Assembly (NCBI RefSeq): GCF_002958735.1
Contig: NZ_PPGH01000037.1
Span: forward strand, 124,001-188,000
Source: Chromatium okenii
GTDB lineage: Bacteria > Pseudomonadota > Gammaproteobacteria > Chromatiales > Chromatiaceae
Length of the DNA: 64,000 nucleotides
Direction: 5' to 3'
The notes under the pieces are model-generated. The model was not told where the DNA came from. It ran no database searches and worked only from the letters and a program-made list of their open reading frames with translations. A program made the translations under genes and the position numbers. Shown piece by piece: positions 56,722 through 64,000 of the stretch. Numbering within the stretch: the first letter of the stretch is position 1; each line of letters starts with the position of its first letter.

Positions 56722-57242
56722 GTGGCACAAAGTAGTCAGAAATTCATTGCAAGAAATCGCGCTCCACGAGTGCAAATTGAATACGATGTTGAATTATACG
56801 GCGCAGAAAAAAAGGTTCAGCTCCATTTATTATGGGCGTGATGGCTGATTTATCGGGCAAACCTGCTGAAGCCTTGCCGCCAGTTGCCGACGCAAGTTTT
56901 TAGAAATTGATGTTGATAATTTTGATGATCGGCTCAAGCGATGAAGCCGCGCACCGCATTTCAGGTGCCAAATACGCTGACCGGTGAAGGGAATCTGAGC
57001 GTTGATATTACTTTTGAGAGCATGGATGATTTTTCACCTGCGGCAATTGCGCGTAAAGTTGCGCATTAAATAAGTTGCTGCAAGCGCGGGAACAGTTGTC
57101 TAATCTACTGAGTTATATGGACGGAAAAACTGGTGCTGAGGATTTAATTGCCAAAGCATTACAAGACCCCGCCCTGCTGCAATCGTTAGCTTCTGCGCCC
57201 AAGCCGCAGGACGACGCCGCATCAACGCCAACTGAGGGTTAA
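56722..57242 (+). CDS. tssB: Type VI secretion sheath small subunit TssB (multiple apparent frameshifts)
   Basis: TssB (VipA) assembles with TssC into the contractile sheath. The GTG at 56722, after GAGGAG, opens MAQSSQKFIARNRAPRVQIE. Four single-base losses break the frame: at CTCCCATTT, GACCGCAAG, CTCAAAGCG and GCGCCATTA. Repaired, the sequence gives FIMGVMADLSGKPAEALPPV, LTGEGNLSVDITFESMDDF and LNKLLQAREQLSNLLSYMDG, the TssB pattern, with 174 residues. It ends three bases before tssC. Confidence 0.85.
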
Positions 57243-57245
57243 ATC

Positions 57246-58739
57246 GTGGCTGACGCAGAACTTCAAGAACAAGGTCAGGCTGGCGCAACGACTTTGAACC
57301 CAGTGATTTCAGTGCGCTATTAGAAAAGGAATTTCGCCCGAAATCAGAACGGGCGAAGAAGCGGTGACTGAGGCGGTAAAAACGTTAGCGGAACAAGCAC
57401 TTGCTGGTTCGGTGACGATGTCTGCTGATGTCGTCAATACCATCAGTTCAATTATTGCTGAGATTGATAAGAAATTGAGTGAGCAGGTGAATTTAATTCT
57501 GCATCACCCTGAATTTCAACAATTGGAAGGGGCATGGCGCGGTCTGCATTACATGGTCAATAATACTGAGACCGATGAAATGCTCAAGATTCGGGTGATG
57601 AACATTTCCAAGAAAGAAGTGCATAAAACCTTGAAGAAATTCAAGGGCACGGCTTGGGATCAAAGCCCGCTGTTCAAGCGGATGTATGAAGAAGAATACG
57701 GGCAGTTCGGCGGTGAACCCTATGGCTGTTTAGTCGGTGATTATCATTTTGATCATAGCCCGCCCGATGTTGAATTTTTAAGCGAGATTTCAAAAGTGTG
57801 CGCAGCAATGCACGCACCATTTATTGCTGGCACCGACCCCGGTGTGATGCAAATGGATTCTTGGAGCGAATTGGCGAATCCGCGTGATTTAACCAAGATA
57901 TTCCAAACTCCTGAATACGCCGCTTGGCGTTCACTACGTGAATCGGATGATGCGCGTTATATTGGTTTGACAATGCCGCGTTTTCTCGCTCGTTTGCCGT
58001 ATGGCGCGAAAACGAATCCAGTTGATGAATTCGATTTTGAAGAAGACACCGACGGCGCTGATCATAATAAATACAGTTGGGCAAATTCGGCGTATGCGAT
58101 GGCGACCAATATCAATCGCTCATTCAAATTGTACGGCTGGTGTTCGCGGATTCGCGGAATTGAATCCGGTGGCGCAGTGGAAGGTTTGCCGACGCATACT
58201 TCCCGACTGATGACGGCGGCGTTGATATGAAATGCCCAACCGAGATTGCGATTAGCGACCGGCGCGAAGCTGAATTAGCCAAGAATGGATTCATGCCGCT
58301 GATTCATAAAAAGAACTCGGATTTTGCGGCATTCATCGGGCGCAAGTCATTGCAAAAACCGTTTGAATACGATGATCCAGATGCAACGGCGAATGCGAAT
58401 CTCGCCGCACGTTTGCCGTATTTATTCGCCACCTGCCGCTTTGCGCATTATTTGAAATGTATCGTGCGGGATAAAATCGGTTCATTCAAAGAACGCGATG
58501 ATATGGAGCGCTGGCTCAATCAATGGATTCGTCAATATGTTGATGGCGATCCAGCACATTCTTCTGAAGAAAGTAAGGCGCGGAAACCATTGGCAGCAGC
58601 AGAAGTGCGGGTACAGGAAATTGAAGGCAATCCCGGTTATTACAGTTCGCAGTTCTTTTTGCGTCCGCATTATCAATTAGAAGGCTTGACCGTTTCACTG
58701 CGTTTGGTTTCTAAACTGCCGTCACAAAAAGGCGGTTGA
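57246..58739 (+). CDS. tssC: Type VI secretion sheath large subunit TssC (apparent frameshifts)
   Basis: TssC (VipB) forms the outer part of the sheath. The GTG at 57246 opens MADAELQEQGQAGATT. Three one-base losses break the frame: in ACTTTTGAA (about 57291), GCGAAAGAAGCG (about 57355) and ACTTTCCCG (about 58200). The main part includes HHPEFQQLEGAWRGLHYMVN, VGDYHFDHSPPDVEFLSEIS and HAPFIAGTDPG. The C-terminal part has RFAHYLKCIVRDKIGSFKER, then YYSSQFFLRPHYQLEGLTVS. The repaired protein has 498 residues, normal for TssC. Confidence 0.92.
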
Positions 58740-58749
58740 TACGGTTTGA

Positions 58750-58787
58750 CACAATGCAGCAGCAAATGATTATCCTGCAGCATTGTG
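58750..58787. other. Inverted repeat between tssC and hcp
   Basis: CACAATGCAGCAG and CTGCAGCATTGTG form a 13-base stem with one mismatch around a 12-base loop, with no T-run. Located 61 bases upstream of hcp, it could stabilise a processed, highly expressed hcp mRNA or separate its expression from tssBC. Confidence 0.6.
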
Positions 58788-58848
58788 AGGTCGTGAAGCG
58801 TGTGGGTTTGTTCGTTGTTTCATTCACTATTGCATCAGGAGAACGGCA

Positions 58849-59349
58849 ATGGCATTTGACATGCTACTGAAGATCGAAGGAATTGCAGGCGAGAGCAAAA
58901 TTACAGGTTTTGTGGATCAGATCGATGTGCTGGCGTGGAGCTGGGGTGAAAGCAATTCAGGTTCATTCCACACCGGCGGCGGTGGCGGTGCAGGCAAGGT
59001 GAATGTGCAAGATTTATCATTCACCAAGTGGGTTGATATTGCATCACCATTACTACTGCTGTATTGCGCCAGTGGTCAGCATATTCCCAGCGCCATTTTG
59101 ACCATTCGCAAATCTGGTGGAAAAGTTGGTAAGGATGCGATCCCTTACCTGATTATCACCATGAAAGAGTTATTGGTGACTTCGGTGTCTACTGGTGGTT
59201 CTGGTGGTGAAGATCGTTTGACTGAGAATGTCACCTTTAACTTCGCCAAGGTTGAATTCAAATACACGCCGCAGGATGCAACGGGTGCTGCGGGAACAGC
59301 GAAGACCTTCAAGTGGAATATCGAAGCAAATGAAGGTGATGTGAGTTAA
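58849..59349 (+). CDS. hcp: Type VI secretion tube protein Hcp
   Basis: Hcp hexamers stack into the inner tube expelled by sheath contraction. The 166 residues begin MAFDMLLKIEGIAGESKITG and include the Hcp1 features SWGESNSG, LSFTKWVDIASPLLLLYCAS and VKFKYTPQ-like VEFKYTPQD near the end. It has an AGGAG site before the ATG, its own hairpin upstream and a strong terminator downstream, which fits high, partly independent expression. Confidence 0.95.
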   Translation: MAFDMLLKIEGIAGESKITGFVDQIDVLAWSWGESNSGSFHTGGGGGAGKVNVQDLSFTKWVDIASPLLLLYCASGQHIPSAILTIRKSGGKVGKDAIPYLIITMKELLVTSVSTGGSGGEDRLTENVTFNFAKVEFKYTPQDATGAAGTAKTFKWNIEANEGDVS

Positions 59350-59362
59350 TTATCGCTGTGTT

Positions 59363-59403
59363 ATCGCCCGCCGATTTCAATTGATTAGCGGGCGATTTTC
59401 TTT
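59363..59403 (+). terminator. Rho-independent terminator after hcp
   Basis: ATCGCCCGC (59363-59371) and GCGGGCGAT (59388-59396) form a perfect nine-base stem with a 16-base loop, followed by TTTTCTTTG. It ends or attenuates transcription 14 bases after the hcp stop, before tagJ. Confidence 0.88.
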
Positions 59404-59439
59404 GATTAAGTTATTCATTCCTGCCGGAGATGTGCGTCA

Positions 59440-60255
59440 ATGCAAGCCGAACAATCATTAAAAGATGGTGACTTGGATGAGACATTGCGCCAGCTACAGG
59501 CGCAGGTACGCAAAGACCCCGCCAACGCGAATTATCGCGTTTTTTTATTTCAATTATTAGCCGTGCTGGGGCAATGGGAACGCGCATTAAATCAGCTCGG
59601 CGTTGCCGGTGAATTGGATGCTGCCACGTTGCCGATGGTGCAAACTTACCGCGAGGCATTGCGTTGTGAAGTGCTCCGCGCTGCGATCTTTGCTGGACGC
59701 CGTGCGCCATTGATTTTTGGTGAGCCAGAAGAATGGCTGGCGTTATTATTAGAAGCGCAGCGTTTCATTGCGCAAGGTGCGAATGAACAAGCAATTGCAG
59801 TGCGTGAACAAGCATTTGCCGCCGCGCCAATGAATGCTGGCAACATTGATGGCGTTGCTTTTGAATGGATGATGGATGCTGATTCGCGTTTAGGGCCGGT
59901 ATTAGAAGCGATTGTGAACGGTCATTATTATTGGATTCCATTTCAGCGGTTGCGCACGGTTTTAATTGATCCGCCAGAAGATTTGCGCGATTTAGTGTGG
60001 ATGCCCGCACATTTTACGTTTACTAATGGCGGCGAAACTGTGGGTTTAATTCCAACCCGCTATCCGAGCACAGAAACCCATTCCGATCCATTATTGCGTT
60101 TGGCGCGTAAAACGGAATGGACTGAAATCACCAGCGAGATTTATCTCGGTCAAGGCCAGCGCATGTTGACTACCGATAACGGCGATTATTCATTGATGGA
60201 TGTGCGCCGGATTGAATTCAATCCGCCATTTGATACGGATTCAAATTGTGGCTGA
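59440..60255 (+). CDS. tagJ: Type VI secretion accessory protein TagJ (ImpE/SciE family)
   Basis: The 271-residue protein has an N-terminal TPR-like region (LKDGDLDETLRQLQAQVRKD) followed by the ImpE domain (DGVAFEWMMDADSRLGPVLE and HYYWIPFQRLRTVLIDPPED). TagJ/ImpE binds the sheath protein TssB and may help recycle sheaths. The order hcp-tagJ-tssE matches the H1-type T6SS clusters of Pseudomonas. It overlaps tssE by eight bases. Confidence 0.9.
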   Translation: MQAEQSLKDGDLDETLRQLQAQVRKDPANANYRVFLFQLLAVLGQWERALNQLGVAGELDAATLPMVQTYREALRCEVLRAAIFAGRRAPLIFGEPEEWLALLLEAQRFIAQGANEQAIAVREQAFAAAPMNAGNIDGVAFEWMMDADSRLGPVLEAIVNGHYYWIPFQRLRTVLIDPPEDLRDLVWMPAHFTFTNGGETVGLIPTRYPSTETHSDPLLRLARKTEWTEITSEIYLGQGQRMLTTDNGDYSLMDVRRIEFNPPFDTDSNCG

Positions 60256-60760
60256 ATTAACCCAAAAGGAGCGCCTGCAACCGGCGCTGCTGGATCGCTT
60301 GACCGATGACGAACCGGAGCAGCGGCAGGAATCGCGGGAAAAGCGTGTGATTTCAATGCGCCAGCTCCGCGCCAGCGTGTTGCGCGATCTCGCGTGGCTG
60401 CTCAACGCCAGCCGTTTGGACACCGTGCAGAATCTGGATGACGCGCCGTTTGTGGCGCATTCGGTGCTCAATTACGGCATCCCGGACATCACCGGCTTGA
60501 CCGCGTCCGGCGTCGATGTCGGCAAAATTGAGCAGGCAGTGCGGCAGGCGATTTGGGATTTTGAGCCGCGCATTCTGCGCCATTCGGTGCGGGTTCATGC
60601 TCGCGTCGATCCCGACCGGATGAGTCACAACACGCTCACCTTTGATATTGAAGGCGATTTGTGGGCGCAGCCGGTGCCGCTGCGCATTTTTTTGAAAACG
60701 GAACTTGATCTCGAACTCGGCGAGGTCAGGATCGTTGAACATTCTGGCGCTGGCGGCTAA
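60248..60760 (+). CDS. tssE: Type VI secretion baseplate protein TssE (gp25-like)
   Basis: TssE is the gp25-like wedge protein of the baseplate. The GTG at 60248 (MAELTQKERLQPALLDRLTD) gives 170 residues and overlaps tagJ. The GPW/gp25 domain includes DLAWLLNASRLDTVQNLDDA, VLNYGIPDITGL and IWDFEPRILRHSVRV. An alternative frame start upstream at 60200 lacks homology. It is two bases from tssF. Confidence 0.92.
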   Translation: MAELTQKERLQPALLDRLTDDEPEQRQESREKRVISMRQLRASVLRDLAWLLNASRLDTVQNLDDAPFVAHSVLNYGIPDITGLTASGVDVGKIEQAVRQAIWDFEPRILRHSVRVHARVDPDRMSHNTLTFDIEGDLWAQPVPLRIFLKTELDLELGEVRIVEHSGAGG

Positions 60761-60762
60761 CG

Positions 60763-62728
60763 ATGGACCCCGATTTTCTCCGCTATTACAACCGCGAACT
60801 CCAATTCATCCGCGAAATGGGCGCGGAATTCGCCCGCGATTATCCCAAAATCGCCGGTCGTCTCGGCCTCGAAGGCTTTGAATGTGCCGATCCCTACGTC
60901 GAGCGCCTGCTCGAAGGGTTTGCGTTTCTCACTGCTCGCGTCCAGCTCAAACTCGATGCCGAATTTCCCAACTTCACCCAGCATCTGCTGGAGATGGTCT
61001 ATCCGCATTATCTCGCGCCAATTCCGTCGATGGCGGTGGTCGCGTGTCAGCCAGATTTGAGCAAGGGCAGTGTGCTGGCGGAAGGTGCGGTGATTCCACG
61101 CGGCAGCAGTTTGCGCAGTCTGCTCGGCAAAGGTGAGCGCACCAGTTGCGAATATCGCACCGCCGCCGACGTGACGCTGTGGCCGATTGAACTGATTGAA
61201 GCGAAACCGCTGGCGCTCACGGCAGCGCAGGCGGTCAGCGCGGAAACGGTGAAGGGCGTTAAAGCGGGAATTCGGTTGCGGCTGCGGGTGGCAGCGCCGG
61301 GCTTGACGTTCAATCAACTGGCGCTGGAGCGGCTGCGGATTTTTCTGCGCGGCGGCGATGATTTGCGAATGCGCCTGTATGAACAATTACTTGGACACGC
61401 GCTGGCGGTGATTGTCCGTCCGGCGACGCATCCCGCGCCGTGGCAGATGCGGCTGCCGGCAGCCAGCATTCAGCGTGTTGGTTTTGATGACGCCGAGGCG
61501 TTGCTGCCATACGGGCCGCAGTCGTTTCAAGGCTATCGGCTGTTGCAGGAATACTTCGCTTTTCCCGAACGGTATCTGTTTGTCGATGTCACCGGGCTGG
61601 CGGACGCGGTGCGGCGTTGCACGACGACCGAATTGGACATCATCGTTTTGCTGGATCAAGGCGGCGTGTTTGAAGAAGATGCGTTTGATGCCAGCTATTT
61701 CGCGCTGCATTGCACGACGGCGATCAATCTGTTTCCGAAACGCGCCGATCGCATTCATTTGAATCATCAAAACCATGAATATCACGTCGTACCGGATCGG
61801 ACGCTGCCGCTTGATCTGGAAGTGTTTGGCATCACCGAAGTGATCGGCATCAACAGTCACAGCGAGCCGGAGCAGGAATTTCTGCCGTTTTATACCGCAC
61901 GCGATTTTGTCGGCGGCCGGACGCAGCGGGCGTATTACACCGTGCATCGCGCTCCGCGTGTGCCATCCGCGCAACAGCGCCAGCGCGGGCCGCGTTCCAG
62001 TTATCTCGGCGGCGAGGTGTTTATCAGTTTGGTGGATGCTGACGCCGCGCCGTATCACCACGATCTGCGCCAGCTCGCCATGCAGGTGCTGTGTACCAAT
62101 CGGGATTTACCGCTGCAACTGCCGCTCGGCAAAGGTGAAACCGATTTCGTGTTTGATATTGGCGCACCGGTGCAGTCAGTGCGCTGCGTGGCGGGGCCGA
62201 CCAAACCGCGTCCGTCGTTTCCGCGTGGCGATAACGCATGGCGGCTGATTAGTCATTTATCGCTCAATTATTTATCGCTGTGCGATCAAGACGTTGCGCA
62301 AGGTGCGACTGCGTTGCGCGAGCTGCTGGCGCTGTACGGCGATCAAAGTGATGCCGCAACTCAGGCGCAAATTGAGGGCGTGCGCTCCATTCGGACGACG
62401 CCAATCACGCGGCGGTTGCCTAAATCCACCCAACTGCCTATTGACCAATCCCCCAACCCCCCTTTTCCAAAGGGGGGCTTTCTGATTCTCCCCCCTTAGA
62501 AAAAGGGGGGGCGGGGGGATTTGCTTTGCGCGAGGTCTGCAAATCACGTTACTGCTTGATCCAGCGGCATTTGAAGGCAGCGGCGTCTTTCTGCTCGGCG
62601 CAGTGCTGGAGCAATTTTTCGCCAAATATGTCTCGGTCAACTCGTTCACCGAGACCATCATCACAACCCCAGATCACGGCGAGGTGATGCGATGGCCAGC
62701 GCGGATCGGACGCCGTCACACCTGCTAA
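60763..62728 (+). CDS. tssF: Type VI secretion baseplate protein TssF, interrupted by a palindromic repeat
   Basis: TssF is a baseplate wedge protein binding TssG. The open frame (578 residues) begins MDPDFLRYYNRELQFIREMG and covers the family to TPITRRLP at about 62420. Then a repeat of about 100 bases (62422-62523) introduces a stop. Beyond it, another frame resumes RGLQITLLLDPAAFEGSGVF and continues to MRWPARIGRR at 62728, the normal TssF C-terminus. So an interspersed repeat has inserted into the 3' part of the gene. Removing it restores the usual RRLP...FARGLQI join. The loss of the last about 70 residues would probably impair TssF, unless read-through or frame correction occurs. Confidence 0.88.
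62422..62523. repeat. Palindromic interspersed repeat, copy D (inside tssF)
   Basis: The element runs from AAATCCACCCAACTGCC through CCCCCAACCCCCCTTTTCC and AAAGGGGGGC, then CTCCCCCCTTAGAAAAAGG and GGGGGGCGGGGGGATTT. Its ends (AAATCC/GGATTT) and central C-run/G-run palindrome match copies at 15715, 17411 and 25164, but this copy is longer. The very long G and C runs are also error-prone. Confidence 0.75.
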
Positions 62729-63723
62729 CCCTGCTGCGGGCGCTGCACGACGAGCCGCATCGGTTTGATTTTTTGCAGGCGCTGCGGCAATTGGAATGTG
62801 CATATCGCCAACAGCCTCGGCTCGGACAAACCACGCGCCCGGCGCAAGAAGCGCTGCGGCTAACGCAGCAACCCTCATTGAGTTTTGCGCCCTCCACGCT
62901 GGCATCTTTTCAATTAGAAAATGACACACATCCCGCTCGGATGGCGGTTTATTTTCTCGGTTTATTCGGCCCCAATGGCCCATTGCCGCTGCATTTAAGT
63001 GAATACGCCCGCGACCGCCAACGCAATTCAAATGATGCCACTTTTGTTCATTTTGCGGATGTGTTTCATCATCGCATTTTAACTTTATTTTATCGCGCTT
63101 GGGCGAATTCGCGCCCAACTGTCAATTTTGATCGACCCGAAACTGACCGCTTTAGTATTTATCTTGGCGCATTATTCGGGCAAGGAATGCCGACGTATTG
63201 CGAGCGCGACGCGCTGCCGGATTTAGCCAAACGTCATTACGCTGGACGTTTCGCTGCCCAAACCCGTCATCCCGAAGGATTGGTTGCAATTTTAACTGAC
63301 TTTTTTCAATTGCCAATTCGCATTGAAGAATTCGTTGGACATTGGCTGCCATTGCCACGCGAATCACAATGGCAACTCGGCGCTTCACCCGATACTGGCA
63401 GCTTGGGATGCAGCACCATTGTTGGCTCGCGCATTTGGGATCGCCAATATAAATTTCGCATTCATATCGGCCCGATCAGTTTAATTGATTACCAGCGGTT
63501 ATTGCCCGGCGGCGATAGTTTGCCGCGAGTGATTGCCATCGTGCGCAATTATTTAGGCGATGAATTGGATTGGGATATTCAACTGATTTTACAACGAAAA
63601 GAAACGCCGTTGCTGCAACTGGGAATTAAAAGTCAATTAGGCTGGACAACTTGGCTCACCAGTCGCACTCCTGCACATGATCCAGCAGATTTGCAATTGC
63701 AACCGCTGCGTTTTATTCAATAG
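62692..63723 (+). CDS. tssG: Type VI secretion baseplate protein TssG
   Basis: TssG joins TssF and TssK in the baseplate. The 343 residues begin MASADRTPSHLLTLLRALHD and contain FDFLQALRQLE, LFGPNGPLPLHLSEYARDR, DFFQLPIRIEEFVGHWLPL and GSRIWDRQYKFRIHIGPISL, all characteristic. Its start overlaps the predicted true end of tssF by 37 bases, common for this gene pair and further evidence that tssF originally extended to 62728. Confidence 0.95.
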   Translation: MASADRTPSHLLTLLRALHDEPHRFDFLQALRQLECAYRQQPRLGQTTRPAQEALRLTQQPSLSFAPSTLASFQLENDTHPARMAVYFLGLFGPNGPLPLHLSEYARDRQRNSNDATFVHFADVFHHRILTLFYRAWANSRPTVNFDRPETDRFSIYLGALFGQGMPTYCERDALPDLAKRHYAGRFAAQTRHPEGLVAILTDFFQLPIRIEEFVGHWLPLPRESQWQLGASPDTGSLGCSTIVGSRIWDRQYKFRIHIGPISLIDYQRLLPGGDSLPRVIAIVRNYLGDELDWDIQLILQRKETPLLQLGIKSQLGWTTWLTSRTPAHDPADLQLQPLRFIQ

Positions 63724-63738
63724 GAGTTATGTTTTATC

Positions 63739-64000
63739 ATGTTGATTATTCGCGCTGAACAACTGGCTGCATTTCAACAAGCAGCAATCACTTCACTTGA
63801 AAACCAATTGCTTACACATATTCAAGCAGTAACCCCGATGTTGAATTCAACCTTGGGTAAAAAAGCACTGCGTTTAGAAGTAAAACAAGCAATGAACAGC
63901 GCAGCGGAATACGAATTGACTGAACGTGCTGCCATTCGGTTATTTGTGGAATTGCGATTTTTGCTGGGCAGTGGATTTGATAGCGATCCACAATACCACT
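63739..64000 (+). CDS. T6SS-linked protein of unknown function (partial)
   Basis: The ATG at 63739, 12 bases after an AGGAG, opens MLIIRAEQLAAFQQAAITSL. The frame stays open to the window end (87 codons), continuing with RAAIRLFVELRFLLGSGFDS. Small helical proteins starting M(L/I)IIRxEQ occur beside T6SS structural or PAAR-type genes, but their function is not established. The rest of the gene and probably tssH/tssK-type genes lie outside the window. Confidence 0.6.
   Translation, partial: MLIIRAEQLAAFQQAAITSLENQLLTHIQAVTPMLNSTLGKKALRLEVKQAMNSAAEYELTERAAIRLFVELRFLLGSGFDSDPQYH

Noticed and set aside
60757..61386. 209-codon minus-strand frame opposite tssF
   Set aside because: It is the antisense shadow of a conserved T6SS gene.

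Overview
The window looks like part of a gammaproteobacterial chromosome. It carries the housekeeping order leuC-leuD-leuB-asd-fimV-truA-trpF-trpB-trpA-accD, RNase E with a divergent RluC pseudouridine synthase, RdgC, a gamma-type Asd and FimV. It also carries molybdenum nitrogenase genes nifHDK with nifT, a nif-type ferredoxin and a NafY/NifX-like protein, plus draT. A free-living diazotroph is likely (for example a purple-sulfur, Thiotrichales or Competibacter-like lineage), but no 16S gene or species marker is present, so genus is not assigned.

Layout. 1-2.6 kb: AT-rich accessory DNA with a secreted guanyl-specific RNase overlapped by the start of another ORF, a truncated antitoxin-like ORF, an orphan HigA-type antitoxin and a CoiA-like protein. 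2.7-14.4 kb (minus strand): accD, trpA, trpB, trpF, truA, fimV, asd, leuB, leuD, leuC. 14.5-19.9 kb (minus): the nif cluster in the order nifH, nifD, nifK, nifT, fdxN, nafY, driven by a sigma-54 promoter with a NifA-type upstream site. 20.3-21.9 kb: an IS607-type element with a decayed serine-recombinase tnpA and an intact tnpB, inserted between nifH and draT. 23-25.2 kb: a secreted repeat-rich beta-helix protein. 25.2-42.8 kb (minus): one long run of closely spaced genes combining a phosphoribosyltransferase, two TerB, three TerD, three TerY-type vWA proteins, a PP2C phosphatase, a protein kinase, a HAD phosphatase, an Hsp70/actin-like ATPase, an unknown helical protein, a peptidoglycan amidase, and a terminal DUF58-transglutaminase pair. 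42.8-54.1 kb: proC, beta carbonic anhydrase, rdgC, corB, rne, rluC, a gph-like phosphatase, a small zinc/RelE-like protein, purK and purE. 54.1-64 kb: a methyltransferase followed by a type VI secretion cluster (tssA, tssB, tssC, hcp, tagJ, tssE, tssF, tssG and a further partial gene).

The 28-42.8 kb block is the most interesting region. It resembles the tellurium-resistance (Ter) / TerY-phosphorylation-triad networks described from comparative genomics, but it adds an Hsp70-like ATPase, a large unknown helical protein and a coiled-coil PGRP-type amidase to the same run.

A major caveat is base accuracy. More than 20 apparent frameshifts (trpF, trpB, nifH, nifD, terB, carbonic anhydrase, gph, purK, the methyltransferase, tssA, tssB, tssC) can each be repaired by adding one base, occasionally two, to a homopolymer or doublet. 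No case needs a base removed. This one-sided pattern fits homopolymer under-calling in the assembly, not gene decay. Affected genes are annotated as whole genes over their full span.
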